Assembly (NCBI GenBank): GCA_943704415.1
Contig: CALSCO010000864.1
Location: forward strand, 1 to 43,899
Direction of reading: 5' to 3'
Source: Parvularia atlantis
Taxonomy: Eukaryota; Opisthokonta; Rotosphaerida
DNA: 43,899 nucleotides
The notes under the pieces were generated by a model. The model did not search any database. It was not told the origin of the DNA and saw only the letters and a list, made by a program, of their open reading frames with translations. The translations under genes and the position numbers were made by a program. The stretch's first letter is position 1; every line of letters starts with the position of its first letter. Shown piece after piece: positions 1 to 10,278 of this stretch.

Positions 1-510
1 CCGCTCGTCTACCTGCTCATCATCTCGCACGACGAGCTGCCGCAGTTCATGCCATATCTCGCGCACCGTCTGCAGCTGGCGTGGCAGCTAAGGCAGGACG
101 CCATCGCTGGCAAGCCGAAGCATCGGTCGGGTAAACGCACGCGCGACGCGGTGGAGGCAGAGGATGACGCGGTGGAGGCAGAGGATGACGCGGTGGAGGC
201 AGAGGATGACGCGGGCGAGGCGGCGGAGTCAAAGCCAGCCAAGAAACAGAAGTATGGTCTGCCCCGGGCCGCAGGAGTGGCTGCCGTCGCCTCGGCGCCG
301 AAGCCGGTCGTGACTACGTCTCCCGCCAGCAGCAAATTGAAGCGCAACATTGACTTTGAGTTTCAGATGGACGACGGCGGCGGCTCCGGTTCTTCTGCGA
401 TGTCGCCAGGGCCTGCTCAGGGTGATGATGCACGGCGCTTGTCCTTCTCAACACCCGACAAGAGAAGGCAGAGGCACAAGCGCGCCAGCAGAAAGCTGAC
501 TGTGCAGTGA
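1..510 (+). CDS. C-terminal part of an unrecognised protein (5' end outside window)
   Basis: The frame is open from base 1 and ends at the TGA at 508-510, giving about 169 residues of a C-terminus. The first residues (PLVYLLIISHDELPQF) look like the end of a folded hydrophobic helix. What follows looks disordered: acidic and lysine/arginine-rich stretches such as KPKHRSGKRTRD and KPAKKQK, which could act as nuclear localisation signals, then a Ser/Gly-rich stretch and a basic tail (DKRRQRHKRASRKL). A 21-bp unit is repeated three times at about 148-210 and encodes DAVEAED repeats. I do not recognise the family. A nuclear or nucleolar role is only a guess from the charge pattern. SEPSECS starts 163 bp downstream in the same direction. 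Confidence 0.6.
   Translation, partial: PLVYLLIISHDELPQFMPYLAHRLQLAWQLRQDAIAGKPKHRSGKRTRDAVEAEDDAVEAEDDAVEAEDDAGEAAESKPAKKQKYGLPRAAGVAAVASAPKPVVTTSPASSKLKRNIDFEFQMDDGGGSGSSAMSPGPAQGDDARRLSFSTPDKRRQRHKRASRKLTVQ
148..210 (+). repeat. 21-bp in-frame tandem repeat (3 copies)
   Basis: The unit gacgcggtggaggcagagga(t) occurs three times with no visible difference and begins a fourth time before diverging at GACGCGGG. Each copy encodes DAVEAED. The lack of divergence at the DNA level suggests a recent, probably length-variable, coding minisatellite. Confidence 0.9.
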
Positions 511-672
511 GAGCAGTAGGCTGTGGTCTTTCGTGTCGCTAGTCAATGTACAAGCAGCGGCAGCAGCCTGAGGTGCACGCACATGCCGTCGCGGAGCGTG
601 GACGCCTGTGCCCTGAGGGCCGCGGCTTCAGTAGTTTGACTTGAGACGCAAACCCGACTCGGATCATTCGGG

Positions 673-1566
673 ATGAACGACGAGGCTCTTGCGCTCGCGG
701 CGGGCCTGGTCGACGCGGCGTACGTGCGCCAGGGCGCGGAGAGCCTGCGAGTGCGTGCGGCGGCCGTGCGGAGCCTGCTGGCGCAGGTGCGTTGCGCAGG
801 TGCTTTTGGTTGCGCACGGACCGATGCGGGGCGCGCCCGCGACAGCGCCGGCTGCCGGTCGAGGGCTGGCGCGACGCCGACATCGAGCTGCTGCTGCACG
901 AGCTGGCGGCGATGGACAGCAACAACTTTGCCGGTGCGCGGCGTGAGCGCCGTGGCGTGGCCGACTCGGATCGCGCTGCGCTGGCGGCAGGCCACGTCGG
1001 CCTGGGCGAGCGCGAGGCGCGGATCGCATCGCGGCTGGTCGCGGCGCGGCACTACCGTCTGGGCCACGGCGTGGGCCGGTCGGGTGAGCTGGCGGCGGCG
1101 CAGCCCAAGGCGGCCGGGTCGTCGCTGCTGGCGCGGCTGGCGGCGTACTTTGTCGCCGAGGTGCTGCAGCTGGCGGGCGCGTCGCGCGCGGCGACGGCGG
1201 GCTGCGTCGTTGTGCCGCTGGCCACGGGCATGACCCTCGCGCTCGTGCTGCTGGCGCTGCGCCAGCTGCGGCCGCGTGCGACCGTCGTGCTCTGGCCGCG
1301 CATCGACCAGAAGTCGTGCCTCAAGGCCATCGTCGCGGCCGGCGCGGACGCGGTTCTGCTGAGGCGTACGGCACGCTTACCACCACACGCGCACAGGGCT
1401 CACACCCGTCGTCGTGCCCAACCGCGTCGTGGGCGATGTCGTCGGCACGGACCTCGACTGGCTCGCGCGCTACCTCGCCGAGCACGACCCGGAGACGATC
1501 GCGTGCGTGTGCACCACGACGTCGTGCTTTGCACCGCGCGTGCCCGACCGGTGCGGTGGTGGCTGA
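673..1566 (+). pseudogene. SEPSECS: O-phosphoseryl-tRNA(Sec) selenium transferase, N-terminal half only
   Basis: SepSecS makes selenocysteinyl-tRNA from phosphoseryl-tRNA(Sec), selenophosphate and PLP. Introns at 787-845, 934-990 and 1366-1396 join four exons into about 243 residues with family signatures in order: LLLHELAAMDSNNFAG, GEREARIASRLVAARHYR, GVGRSGELAAAQPKAAGSSL, WPRIDQKSC and CTTTSCFAPRVPDR. In the known enzyme the PLP-binding lysine and the rest of the catalytic and tetramer domains (about 250 residues) follow this point. Here the frame hits a TGA at 1564-1566. A possible 28-nt intron (1551-1578) would only lead into an unrelated tail ending near 1738, which overlaps the convergent gene ending at 1645. 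No further SepSecS motif is seen. It is therefore a truncated gene, or an assembly or rearrangement break. The retained half is well conserved, so any loss may be recent. Confidence 0.85.
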
Positions 1567-1644
1567 TTGCCTGTCTAGGCTGGCATCCGAGTCATCGCCC
1601 AATGTGATCTTCATTAGGCCTGCAGCCCCGCCATCAACACATGC

Positions 1645-3578
1645 TTACAACCCCAGCTTCTCCCAGTGCCCGGGCCAGTCTTTGGCGTGCATGCGCATGA
1701 ACTGGCGGTCGGCACGGAGGAGGTGGTCGGTCCAGTAGTGCTCGACCGAGGCGCGCGTGTCGGAGACGGGCAGGCGCAAGCGCATCTGGATCTCGTGCAT
1801 CTTGCCCTCGATCTGGCGCGACGATGGCCGGACCGACGGCGGCGGCACGCACTCGAGTACGGTCTTGAGCAGGCCCAGGTCGAGCTGGCGTGCGCCCGGC
1901 TGGACGTGCTGCGTCACGTACAGGCCCAGCGCGGCGTTGCGCAGGCAGCCCTTCATGCGCGAGAGGTAGTCGCCCTGGCGCGACTTGGCCTCGGCCTCGA
2001 GGTGGATCTTCTTGCCGATGGCGCGGATGTGCTCGACGATGACCGACTGCAGCCGCGCGAGGATGCGCCGCTCAAACGCGGCGGGACTCTCATGCGGCTG
2101 TGGGCCGGCCTTGAACGCGCTGACGACCTGCGCGTGCGTGCGTTTGTGAGCACGGGATCGCGATCGACAACGCGGGTGCAACGCACCGCCTGGTCGCGCG
2201 CGGCCACGGCCGTCGGGTTGAGCCCGGCGAGGTCGACCTCGGTCTCGTCAGCGTCGGCGTCGTCACTGTCGCGCGGGGGCGCGCCGTTGGAGGCCACGTC
2301 CGGCACGGTGTGCAAGTCGCTCGGCGCGCCGGTTGACCGTGGTTGTGCGGCGGCCTTGCCGAGGGTGCGCCGGCCGAGCTGGTGGCTGGGCACAGTGCGG
2401 CGCGGGCGCTTGTGCCGTCGGGCGCGGACGATGCCGTTGCTGCCGCTGATGCCGCTGCTCGTGCTGGTGCGCGCGCTGATGCGCCGGCCGGGCAGGTAGT
2501 TGCCGTCATCGTCGTCGTCGTTGGCGAGCAGGCCGAGATCGTCCTCGTTGACGTCGTCGTCATCATCGTCCGATGCGTCCGACGCGTTCGATGCGCTGCC
2601 GGTGTCAAAGTCCGGATCGGCGAGCGTCGAGGACCGCCGCCGCTTGCGCTCGGCCACGGCGCGCTCGCCCGCAGGCTCGTGCGGCTCGTACACTCTGAGC
2701 GAGTTGCGCCCATGCGCGCCTGATAAAGAGACGGGCTCGGGCGCGGCGCGGTTGATCTTGACCGTGGTCGGGCCGCGCTCATCCGTGATCGCAAAGCCGT
2801 CTGAGAGGCGCGGCGAGACGTCGCGCGGCGCGACGCCCTGCTGGAAGAGCTTGGCGGGCGTGAGCGTCGCGGGCGCGAGCGTCGCGGGCGTAAGGGCGGG
2901 TGCAAGTGCTGGCGTAGCGGGCGTAAAGGGCTCGCTGATCCTGATGTCAGGCACGACGTGCGATGCGCCGCCGTCGACGGTGCTACCGCGGCGTGAGCCT
3001 GCGCCGAACAGGGCAAAGCTGGGCGGCGACATGACGGGCGGGTTGCTGTTGCCGCTGTTGAACGAGAGGCTAAACGAGCCGCTGGCAAAGTCCGGCAGCG
3101 TGCCGTTGGCGCCGGCTGCGAGGCCCGTGTTGGTCAGGTCGACGCCGAGCTGCGTGTTGTCGTTGAGGTTGGCGAGCAGGCCGAACGAGAGCTTGCGCCG
3201 TGCGGCGGCGGCGCCGTGCGGCTCATGCTGCGTCAGCGGCACGCGGAACGGGTTGGCGCTGGCGTGGGCGTCGTCGTCGTCGTCTTCGCGCAGCCACAGG
3301 TCAGCCACGTCGGGCGCGTCCCAGGCGCAGCAGAGCGAGGCGGCGGGAGAGGAGGTGGCGGGGGAGGAAGCGGCGGGGGAGAGCGGCAGGCCGCGGGGCG
3401 TCGCGGCGGTGGTGGCGGCGGCGGCAGTGTCGTCCGCGAGCCGCAGGTCGGGTCGGGGCGACATACCAAGCGTGCGCGTTGTGCGCGGTGCGGCGAAGGA
3501 CTCGTAGGCGGGCGCGGTCGGCGGGTCAGCAGCGGCGTCGGCGGCGGTGGCGTCGGGGCGCGTGTGGCTCTGGCTCAT
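1645..3578 (-). CDS. Hypothetical low-complexity protein with conserved-looking C-terminal domain
   Basis: The start is the ATG at 3578 (MSQSHTRPDATAADA). One intron is likely: GTGCGTTGCACC...CGCACGCAG, around 2137-2197, joining VAARDQA to VVSAFKAGPQPHESPAAF. The first two thirds are disordered: Ala/Pro/Thr/Ser-rich, then acidic runs (SDDDDDDVNEDD, NDDDDDGNYLPGRR) and a basic cluster (RARRHKRPRRTV) that could serve as a nuclear localisation signal. The last 170 or so residues are helical and more ordered, with RILARLQSVIVEHIRAIGKK and a tail ending HYWTDHLLRADRQFMRMHAK. I recognise no family. Its 3' end is convergent with, and very close to, the broken SEPSECS. A chromatin or transcription role is possible but not shown. 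Confidence 0.65.
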
Positions 3579-3880
3579 AGGGCTGTGCGCGGGCGTTGAG
3601 CGGGCGTCCGGGCGGGCAGCGGCGACGAGGACGAAAGATTGAGTCAGCGGACACGGACGCCGAACGGCACAGGGACGGTAGTGTCACGCTTCACCCGCCA
3701 GTGTTCGCCGCGCGGCCCAGCAGCGACAAGCGGGAACGGCGCGACGCGGCGGCAGCAGCACCGGGGGCGGCGCAGCGCGCACGAAGCAGGGCAAGGCACA
3801 CGGCGCGCAGTTGCGAGCCGGCAAAAGCGGTGACGTAATCTGCGTCACGCTGACCATTCAGGCTGACAATCATGACACGC
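3579..3880. other. Intergenic, 302 bp: upstream region of the 3578 gene and 3' flank of SurE
   Basis: This stretch holds the presumed promoter and 5' leader of the minus-strand gene starting at 3578 and the region beyond the SurE stop at 3881. I see no TATA element, RNA gene or repeat in it. Small open frames here look like chance in GC-rich DNA. Confidence 0.5.
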
Positions 3881-5043
3881 CTACGACGGTCTGACGGGCT
3901 CGCTTTCGGCGGGCTTGGCGGGCTCGGCGGGCGGCAGCGGCGACGGGAACTCGTCAAAGACGACGTCGTGGATCGGATGGGCGGCCGGGAAGACGGTCTG
4001 GGCGGCGCCGAGGTCCTCGGCCCAGGCGGCGCGCATGGCCGTGACGCTCACGATGTTGTTCCGGATCGCCCACGCGTCCGAGCCGGGCATGGGCGTCTGC
4101 ATGCGCGCGCGCCGTGTGAGCGATCGCCCTGGCTGCACGCGGACATGCAGAACCTCGCTGAGCATCGAGGCGTAGTCGGGCCGGAAGACGTATGCGTCCG
4201 CGTTGCCGTCGCCGTCGTCGTCCTGCGCCGGCCGCACGACGTAGAGGCTGCTGCCGCGCGCGCGGTTGAACGGCGTCGAGAGCACGCGCGGGTGCTCGGG
4301 CATGTTGGAGTGCAGCGGCACGTTGACCGTGAACAGCTCGACCTTGGCCGGCCAGCGCCGCCACAGCTCGTCGACAACGCGCAGCGCGACGCGGCAGGCC
4401 GTGTCGAGGTCGGCGGGCGTGTGCGGGCGGTCGCGCGAGTACGCGAATGACACGGCCACGGCGCGCACGCCGCACAGCGCCGCCTCGAGCGCCGCGCCGA
4501 TCGTGCCACTGGCCGTCGCAAAAATGCTGCGCGTCGTGCGTCAGTGCGACGTCGGCATGCGGCTGAGGCAGTTGCACGCACTTGCCCGTGTTGCGTCCGT
4601 AGTTGGGCCCGCTGATCGCGTGCCGCAGCGTCAGCCCAACCGCACACAGGCACGCGCATGCGCACCTGATCACGAGGTCGACAGGCGGGTCACGCAGCTC
4701 GTGGTGCAGCGCAATGTTGACGCAGCCGGCCGGCGTCGTCTCGAGCAGGGTCCACCGACCTGCGCCGGCGCTGTCGCCGTTCGCGTGCACGCGCCGCCGG
4801 ACGATGTCCTGCGTGCGGTGCGCCTTGCCGATCCAGCTCTGCTGGCGCGCGGGGAGGCACACGCTGCGCGCGACACGATCAGTGCCGATCATCCCCACAC
4901 CCATCGCCGCGACGCACGCACGCGCGCGGCCACTGCAGCTCCGTGTCAAGCACGCGCACGAACGCGGCGATGAACGGCGAATCGTCGGCGTTCGGCGGGC
5001 CGTCGTCGTTCGTGATCAGCACGCGGCGCGGCGCCCCCGCCAT
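3881..5043 (-). CDS. SurE-family 5'/3'-nucleotidase / acid phosphatase
   Basis: SurE proteins are metal-dependent phosphatases acting on nucleoside monophosphates and other phosphate esters. The ATG at 5043 opens MAGAPRRVLITNDDGPPN, and the TNDDG motif supplies the metal-binding Asp pair. Introns at 4864-4921, 4612-4665 and 4527-4581 restore one 331-residue frame. Diagnostic blocks follow in order: VCLPARQQSWIGKAH (equivalent of the AP..QQSG.GKA block), DLVISGPNYGRNTG, and ASGTIGAALEAALCGVRAVAVSFAY. The C-terminal part contains the usual VNVPLH strand and ends in a Pro/Glu-rich tail (EPAKPAESEPVRPS). Eukaryotic relatives include plant SurE and the N-terminal half of yeast Pby1. The tubulin-tyrosine-ligase-like half of Pby1 is absent. 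No signal peptide is visible, so it is probably cytosolic. Confidence 0.9.
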
Positions 5044-5155
5044 CGCGCCCAACAGTGATCGTGCCAGTCAAGTCCACCTCTTCGCAGCGAGCAACGCAAG
5101 TGGCATGCGCTGTGTAGCAGGCCTAAACAACAAACTAATAGCAAGAGAGCGGCGC

Positions 5156-6468
5156 TCACATGCCCGCGCCGTCAATGTCGCTCTGCGGGCACACAAGTCA
5201 GCGTCCACCGCAGAGCCAAAGCACACGCACCTGCGCGCGCCCTTGAAGATGCCCGTTGAAGTGCTCGCGCGCGTCGTCGGCTTCGTCGGGGAAGATAAAC
5301 TCGGCGTTGCACCCGGCGTACGTGCAGTTCCACGGCCGCTGCGCCCGCCCGCGCGCGCGTCAGCAAAGCAGCTCACTCACGCTGCGCGCACGCACCTTGT
5401 CGCCCGACGCCGGCGCACCCGCACGCCCCGACGCGCCACGGTCCTGAGCGAGCTGCATCGCCTAAAAGCGCCGCGAACGCGCGTGAGCACAGACTGAACG
5501 CGCCAAACCAGCAGACGCACCTGCTGGCGCCGCCGGAGCGCACGCATGTGTGTGTTCATGTGCTGCTGCAGATTGTCCGCGCGGGTGAAGCTCTTGGTGC
5601 AGTTGGGGTAGTTGCACGCCCAGGGCTTGATGCCTGTGTGCTCGATCTTGTGCCGCTTGAGGTGCTCGATGCGCTTGTACTTTTTCCCGCCTGGCGCGCC
5701 GCGTTGTCAGTTGCCACGCCGCCCCCCATGCAGGCGCGCGCACAGTCGGGCTCGTCGCACACAAAGTAGCCGTTCTCCTCAATCGGCGCGACGCGCTGCG
5801 CCTTGACCAGCCGCGGCGAGCGCTTGGACGGCTTGCGCCGCGCGCGCAGCTCCTGCGGCGTGTGCACATTGCTGTGCTGATCGAGCTCGAGCGCCGTGCC
5901 GTAGGCGCGCCCGCAGCTGCGCACAGGTAATGAGCACGCGCGCACGCCGGAGCACGCAGCACGCACTGCATGCACAGGTGGTACGTCCGCTCCGGATGGT
6001 CTTTCAGATGATTGCGCAGGGCGTTGATGCGCGAGTACGGCCGCATGCACGTCGGCTCGGGGCAGATGTACATGCCCTCGTTGTCGCTCGCGCTCTCGGG
6101 GTTGGACGTGTACTCGTACTCGCCGCCCGAGCCGTGCCCGCTGCGTGCGTCGTTGTACATGCCGTCAGCGGGGCCGCCGGGCTGCTGGTACATAGGCTGC
6201 GGCTGGCCGAGCATCGTGTGCGCGTAATAGACCTCGCTGCCGCCACCGCCGGGCGCGCCAGGCATGCCCGAGGGCTGCGGCGGCATCGGCACGCCACCGG
6301 GCGGCGCGCCGTAGTAGTCGCCAGGAATCGGGCGGTAGTTGATCGCGCCCTGGAGCATGCCGCGCATGGCGTCGTACGTCGGCAGGGGCGTGCTCGCAAA
6401 CTTGGGTGCGCCGTACATGGGCTGGCCGGGGTCCGCCTGAGGCAGGTGCGACGGCTGCATCTGCATCT

Positions 6469-6499
<31 letters not shown>

Positions 6500-6864
6500 C
6501 GGTTGCTGCATGAAGCGCGGCGAGGCCATGTACTCGCCCAGCGCGGGTCGTCGCCGCTCGTTCGGGTCGAGGGGCTGGCCGTAGCCGGCGTCGAGCGCCT
6601 GCATGCTGTACGGCGCGGCGAACGGCGGGGCCTGCTGCAGCGGCTGCTGCTGCTGCTGCTGCTGCTGGGGCTGCGGCATGGGCGGCGGTTGGATCTTGCG
6701 CGAGAGCTGCGGCGAGTAGTTGATCGAGGAGACGAGAGCGGCGACCGAGGTCGGGCGGACGCTGGCGGGCACGACGATTGGGCTAGAGGACACGCTCCGG
6801 GACTGCATGATGGGCGTGTGGTGCTGCTGTTGGTAGAGCTGCTGCTGCTGCTGCTGTTGGTAGA

Positions 6865-6923
<59 letters not shown>

Positions 6924-7679
6924 AGATAGAGCTGCTGCTGGTGCGGCGAAAACTCCCCCGCGCTGCCATCGTGCTCGAGGCGCCGTCGGGCCATTGAGGG
7001 CGAGGCGTCCGGGTACAGCTGTTGAGGCTGCAGCTGGGGCTGCGGTACGGGCGGCGGCATCCCCTGCTGCTGCTGGTAGAGCTGCTGCAGAAGCATCATC
7101 TCGCGCTGCGCGACGGGCGCTGAGCCGAGTGGCGCGTTGACGGGCTCGCCGGGTGCGCTGCCGTAGCCGGGCGCCTGCATGGGCTGGCGCGGCGACTGTC
7201 GCGGCGAGGGGCGGACGGCGGGGCTGGGGCGGGGCGAGGGAAAGGCGGCGGCCGCTGCTGCCGACGCCGCTGCCGACGCTGCCGCCGACGCCGCTGCCAC
7301 CATCGCCTGGTGCTGCAGGAGCTGCTGCTGCTGCCGCGGCGAGAGCGTGCTGGTGACGCCCCCCTGCTGCTGCTGGAGCTGCTGCGCCTCCTGCCGCACG
7401 TAGTCGGACCACTGCGCGAGCTGCTCGGCCGTCATCCCGTTGGCCGCGCGCGGTGTCGGCGGCGCGGTCGCCCCGGGTGCGCCGACGGGCGGCGAGGGCT
7501 GCGGCGACATGAGCGCGAGCGACGGGCTGTGCAGCTTCCCCGCAACGGCGGCGGCCGCGAGCTGCGGGTACCCTGTGCGTCGCGCGGCTCAGCCTCCACG
7601 TGCGGGCACACGGCGGGCACACGGCCGGCGCGCACCGGCCGCCGTCAGGTGCTGCGCCACGGGCGACTGCCGCGCCACC

Positions 7680-7711
<32 letters not shown>

Positions 7712-7882
7712 GCCGCTGAACTCCTGCAGCGGGTGCGGTCTCTGCGGCGGCTGGTGCAGCAGCGGCGCGCCGTCGTGCTCCTGCTGCTGCGTCTGCTGCG
7801 TCTGCTGCGTCTGCTGCTGCTGCTGCTGCTGGGGAAGCGGCGGGTACGGCGGGTACGGCGACGTCAGCGCGTCCGTGGCCAT
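5156..7882 (-). CDS. Glutamine-rich C2H2 zinc-finger protein, five fingers
   Basis: This is a probable sequence-specific transcription factor. The start is placed at the ATG at 7882 (MATDALTSPYPPYPP). The same frame is open further upstream with no better context, so the start is moderately certain. About 480 residues of Gln/Pro/Met/Ala-rich sequence, with long CAG-coded glutamine runs around 6640-6665, 6840-6925 and 7680-7850, precede the fingers. After splicing the fingers are: CPEPTCMRPYSRINALRNHL; CMHCGRAYGTALELDQHSNVH; CDEPDCGKKYKRIEHLKRHK; CNYPNCTKSFTRADNLQQHM; and CTYAGCNAEFIFPDEADDA(REHFNGH). The TRADNLQQH helix is typical of fungal C2H2 proteins. The last exon ends SDIDGAGM with the stop at 5156-5158. 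Introns include one near 7575-7635 and four or five in the finger region, several falling inside a finger. The role is inferred; no target is known. Confidence 0.85.
6836..6925 (-). repeat. CAG/CTG trinucleotide tract coding polyglutamine
   Basis: On the plus strand this is (CTG)n with a few TTG interruptions; on the coding minus strand it reads as an almost pure CAG tract giving an uninterrupted run of about 18 glutamines preceded by QLYQQQQQQQLYQQQ. Similar shorter tracts lie at about 6640-6665, 7680-7715 and 7885-7925. Near-pure CAG codon use means it is likely to vary in length. Confidence 0.9.
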
Positions 7883-8466
7883 CGGCCGCTGCTGCTGCTG
7901 CTGCTGCTGCTGCCGCTGCTGCGCATCGCGTTGGCCGTCGCTGTCAGTCTGCTGCTGAGTCACCCCGCGGCCGCCCCCTTCGTTCTCTCCCTCGTCCACC
8001 GGCCGCGCCTCCCGCACGCCGCGCCGCACGTCAGCAGCGAGTGCCCAGACCCCGGTCCAGTGCCCGTTCGCGTCCCACGACCACGGGCGGCGCGGTCTTC
8101 TTGCCCACGGCCGACAACAAACAGCGCACGACGCGCCACACGCCGCCGCCCCGCCACCCGCCACACGACGCAGCGCAGCGCACGACGACAGCAGCAGCAG
8201 CAGCAGACGACGACGCAGCGGCGCGCGACAGGAGCAGCAGCAAAAGCAGACGCCGCGGCAGTCGCCGATGAGCCCGCCCGTGGGAAAGAATGCCATCTTC
8301 CGCCCGCCCGTACGGGCGCGATGTGCGGCACGCCGATCTGTTGTCGACGCCGTTGCCACGCGCCCGCGCGACATGCGCAGCCCGCGCCCGTGCGGGCCCG
8401 CGGTGTATACGGGCGGGTGCACGACCGCCGAGCCAAAGCGCTCACCCACGCGAGCAGGCGTGCGCA
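7883..8466. promoter_or_regulatory. Intergenic, 584 bp: upstream of the C2H2 gene, with short palindromes
   Basis: This lies between the start of the C2H2 gene and the stop of the GT49 gene (both minus strand), so it should contain the C2H2 promoter and leader and the GT49 3' end. It holds more CTG/CAG-type low complexity (7885-7925 and about 8190-8245). There is a perfect 14-bp palindrome CGCCCGTACGGGCG at 8305-8318, a near copy CGCCCGTGCGGGC at about 8385-8397, and a half-like ACGGGCGGG at about 8409-8417. These could be binding sites, but GC-rich palindromes also arise by chance. No convincing gene is seen. Confidence 0.4.
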
Positions 8467-10255
8467 TTACAACCAACCAAAACAACTTCCGCCATCAGCC
8501 GCTGATGCCGGCCCGTGCCGCACGTGCACCAGCCACGCGCGCCCGCCCAGCACATCGAAGCGCCATCCGCGGCGGTGAAGCCTGAGCGCGTGCACCGCCT
8601 TGCGACGCATCGTCAGCGGCAGCGAGCGATCAGACGTCCGACGAGCGCGCACCCGCCCGTCGTGCCCGTCGTCACACGTCGCGTCGTACGTCACCGATGC
8701 CGCCGCCAGCGCCGCGCGCGACACGACCGCGAACGGCTCGTACCCGTCGACGTACGCCACCTCGTATGCCGCCCCCTCCGCCGCCAGCAGCCATCGGTAC
8801 GCGTCCGTCTGGTGCTGCGCGAGCCGGCGCGTGCGGAAGCCGAGCGGCTCGAGAGTGCCGGCCAGGAGCATCGCGCCCGCGGCCGTCTTGTTGCCCGGGT
8901 ACGCCGTCGCGTGCTGCCGCCGCGGCCGCCGTCAGTCCCCGCCCGCGGCCTACCGCACCCGCACCCGCACCCGCAGCTGGAAGGCCGGTACGACGAACGC
9001 GGCCCGCCCGAGATCACCAGGCGGCAGCGCCGCGACGATCTGCGGCTCCCGTGAGACCGCGAGCGCGCGTGCACAGAAGGGGAGCATACTGCGGCGTGCG
9101 CCCGCGGGCTGGGCCACATGTCGGCGTCGAGCACGAGCACGCGGTCGGTGGGCGCGCCCGCAACGGCGATCTGGTGGGCGCGCTGCTCAGCCATGCCGCC
9201 CGATATGCACACTGCACGCACATTGCGCAGCGCGTTGAGCGGGAATGGGCACGCGGCCGCGTTGCCAAAGGCCAGGTGCACCCACGCCGAGCTGCGCATC
9301 TTGCCGATCTGTGCAAGGCGGAGGCTCAGCGACCCTTGTCAGCTCACACACAAACGCACGTTGTCCAGCAGCACGACCAGCGCGCGCCGCGCCGCGCCCT
9401 CGTTCGGCGCGTGCAGCACGACCGACAGCGGACCGTCCCATGCCTCGCTCAGCCACGCAAACGTCTGCAGCCGGTCCAGCGACAGCACCACGCATGCCGT
9501 CACCGCGCGCTCGTCCCACGGCGCGTCCACCCTGGCCGGCACGTGCACGTCGCGCAGCGCCTGCACCGCGCACTCGTCCTCGCCCGGCCCCGTCAGCACC
9601 GCCGCAGCACCGTCGTCGCCGTCACCGTCACTCGGGGATGCACGCGCCACGTCGACGGCCGCGAGCCACACGGGCACGGCCGCGTCGTGCACCTGCAGCC
9701 GCAGCACGAGCGTCGCCGTCGCGGCCGGCAGCGCGAAGCGCGCCGTGTGCGTGCGCCACTCGCCGTCTGCGCCGCGTGAGTGATCGGACACGCGAGCGAG
9801 CACACGTACCGGGCACGACCGGGCGGCGCACGTGTGCGCTCTGCCGCCCGGCAGCGAGCCCGATCTCGACGGTCGCGGCCGCATCGCCCTCGCCGCGGCA
9901 CTGCACGGCGACCTCAAGCACCGTCCCGCGGGCCCACGTCGCATCCACCTTGATCCGGTGCAGCACAGGCGCGCTCGACCGCGACTGCGCGCACACCGCT
10001 CAGCACGGCGCGGCTTGGCAGACGGGTCCGGGCGCGCACTGTGCGACCCGGGCGCATCTCGAGCACGCCGCGCCCGTCGCTTGTCTCACGCCACACGGGA
10101 TACGGCCCGAGCGCAGACAGTAGCGGCGGCGCGTACCACCCAGCCACAACGTCGCCCAGCAGACGGCGCGCCGCGGGGCCCGGCAGCGGCGGCGCGAAGG
10201 AGCCGACGACGACGGCGAGAAGCGTGACAGCCACGACCGCACGCCATGCTGTCAT
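8467..10255 (-). CDS. Glycosyltransferase family 49 (LARGE/B4GAT1-like), type II membrane protein
   Basis: GT49 enzymes add sugars in the Golgi; animal members are B4GAT1 (glucuronic acid) and one domain of LARGE. The ATG at 10255 opens MTAWRAVVAVTLLAVVVGSF, a signal anchor. About seven introns interrupt the gene, one apparently only 29 nt (GTGGCC...CGCAG, about 9086-9114). A beta-rich stem-like region follows the anchor, then the GT49 core: LLDNIGKMRSSAWVHLAFGN, PFPLNALRN, DRVLVLDAD (the DxD metal site), AFVVPAFQL, TDAYRWLLAAEGAAYEVAYV with DGYEPFAVVSR, a YDATCDDG loop in place of the usual YDxxFxGYGxNK, HALRLHRRGWRFDVLGG and AWLVHVRHGP. It ends at the TAA at 8467-8469. The start codon is 23 bp from that of a divergent sulfotransferase. 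The sugar donor and acceptor cannot be told from sequence. Confidence 0.85.
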
Positions 10256-10278
10256 TTTGCGCTGCGCAGTGAGGCGGC
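10256..10278. promoter_or_regulatory. 23-bp gap between two divergent start codons
   Basis: The initiator ATG of the GT49 gene (10253-10255, minus) and that of the sulfotransferase (10279-10281, plus) are separated by 23 bp. Each 5' leader, if it has any length, must overlap the other gene's first exon, and each core promoter must lie partly in the other gene's coding sequence. No TATA-like element is present in the gap. Confidence 0.6.

Noticed and set aside
1551-1738. A fifth SEPSECS exon after a 28-nt intron
   Set aside because: The resulting peptide (LASESSPNVIF...) does not match the family beyond the first residue and runs into the convergent gene's coding region.
5930-6997. Plus-strand Leu-rich frame that could be read as a membrane protein
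   Set aside because: The leucines come from CTG repeats antisense to the polyglutamine tracts of the C2H2 gene.
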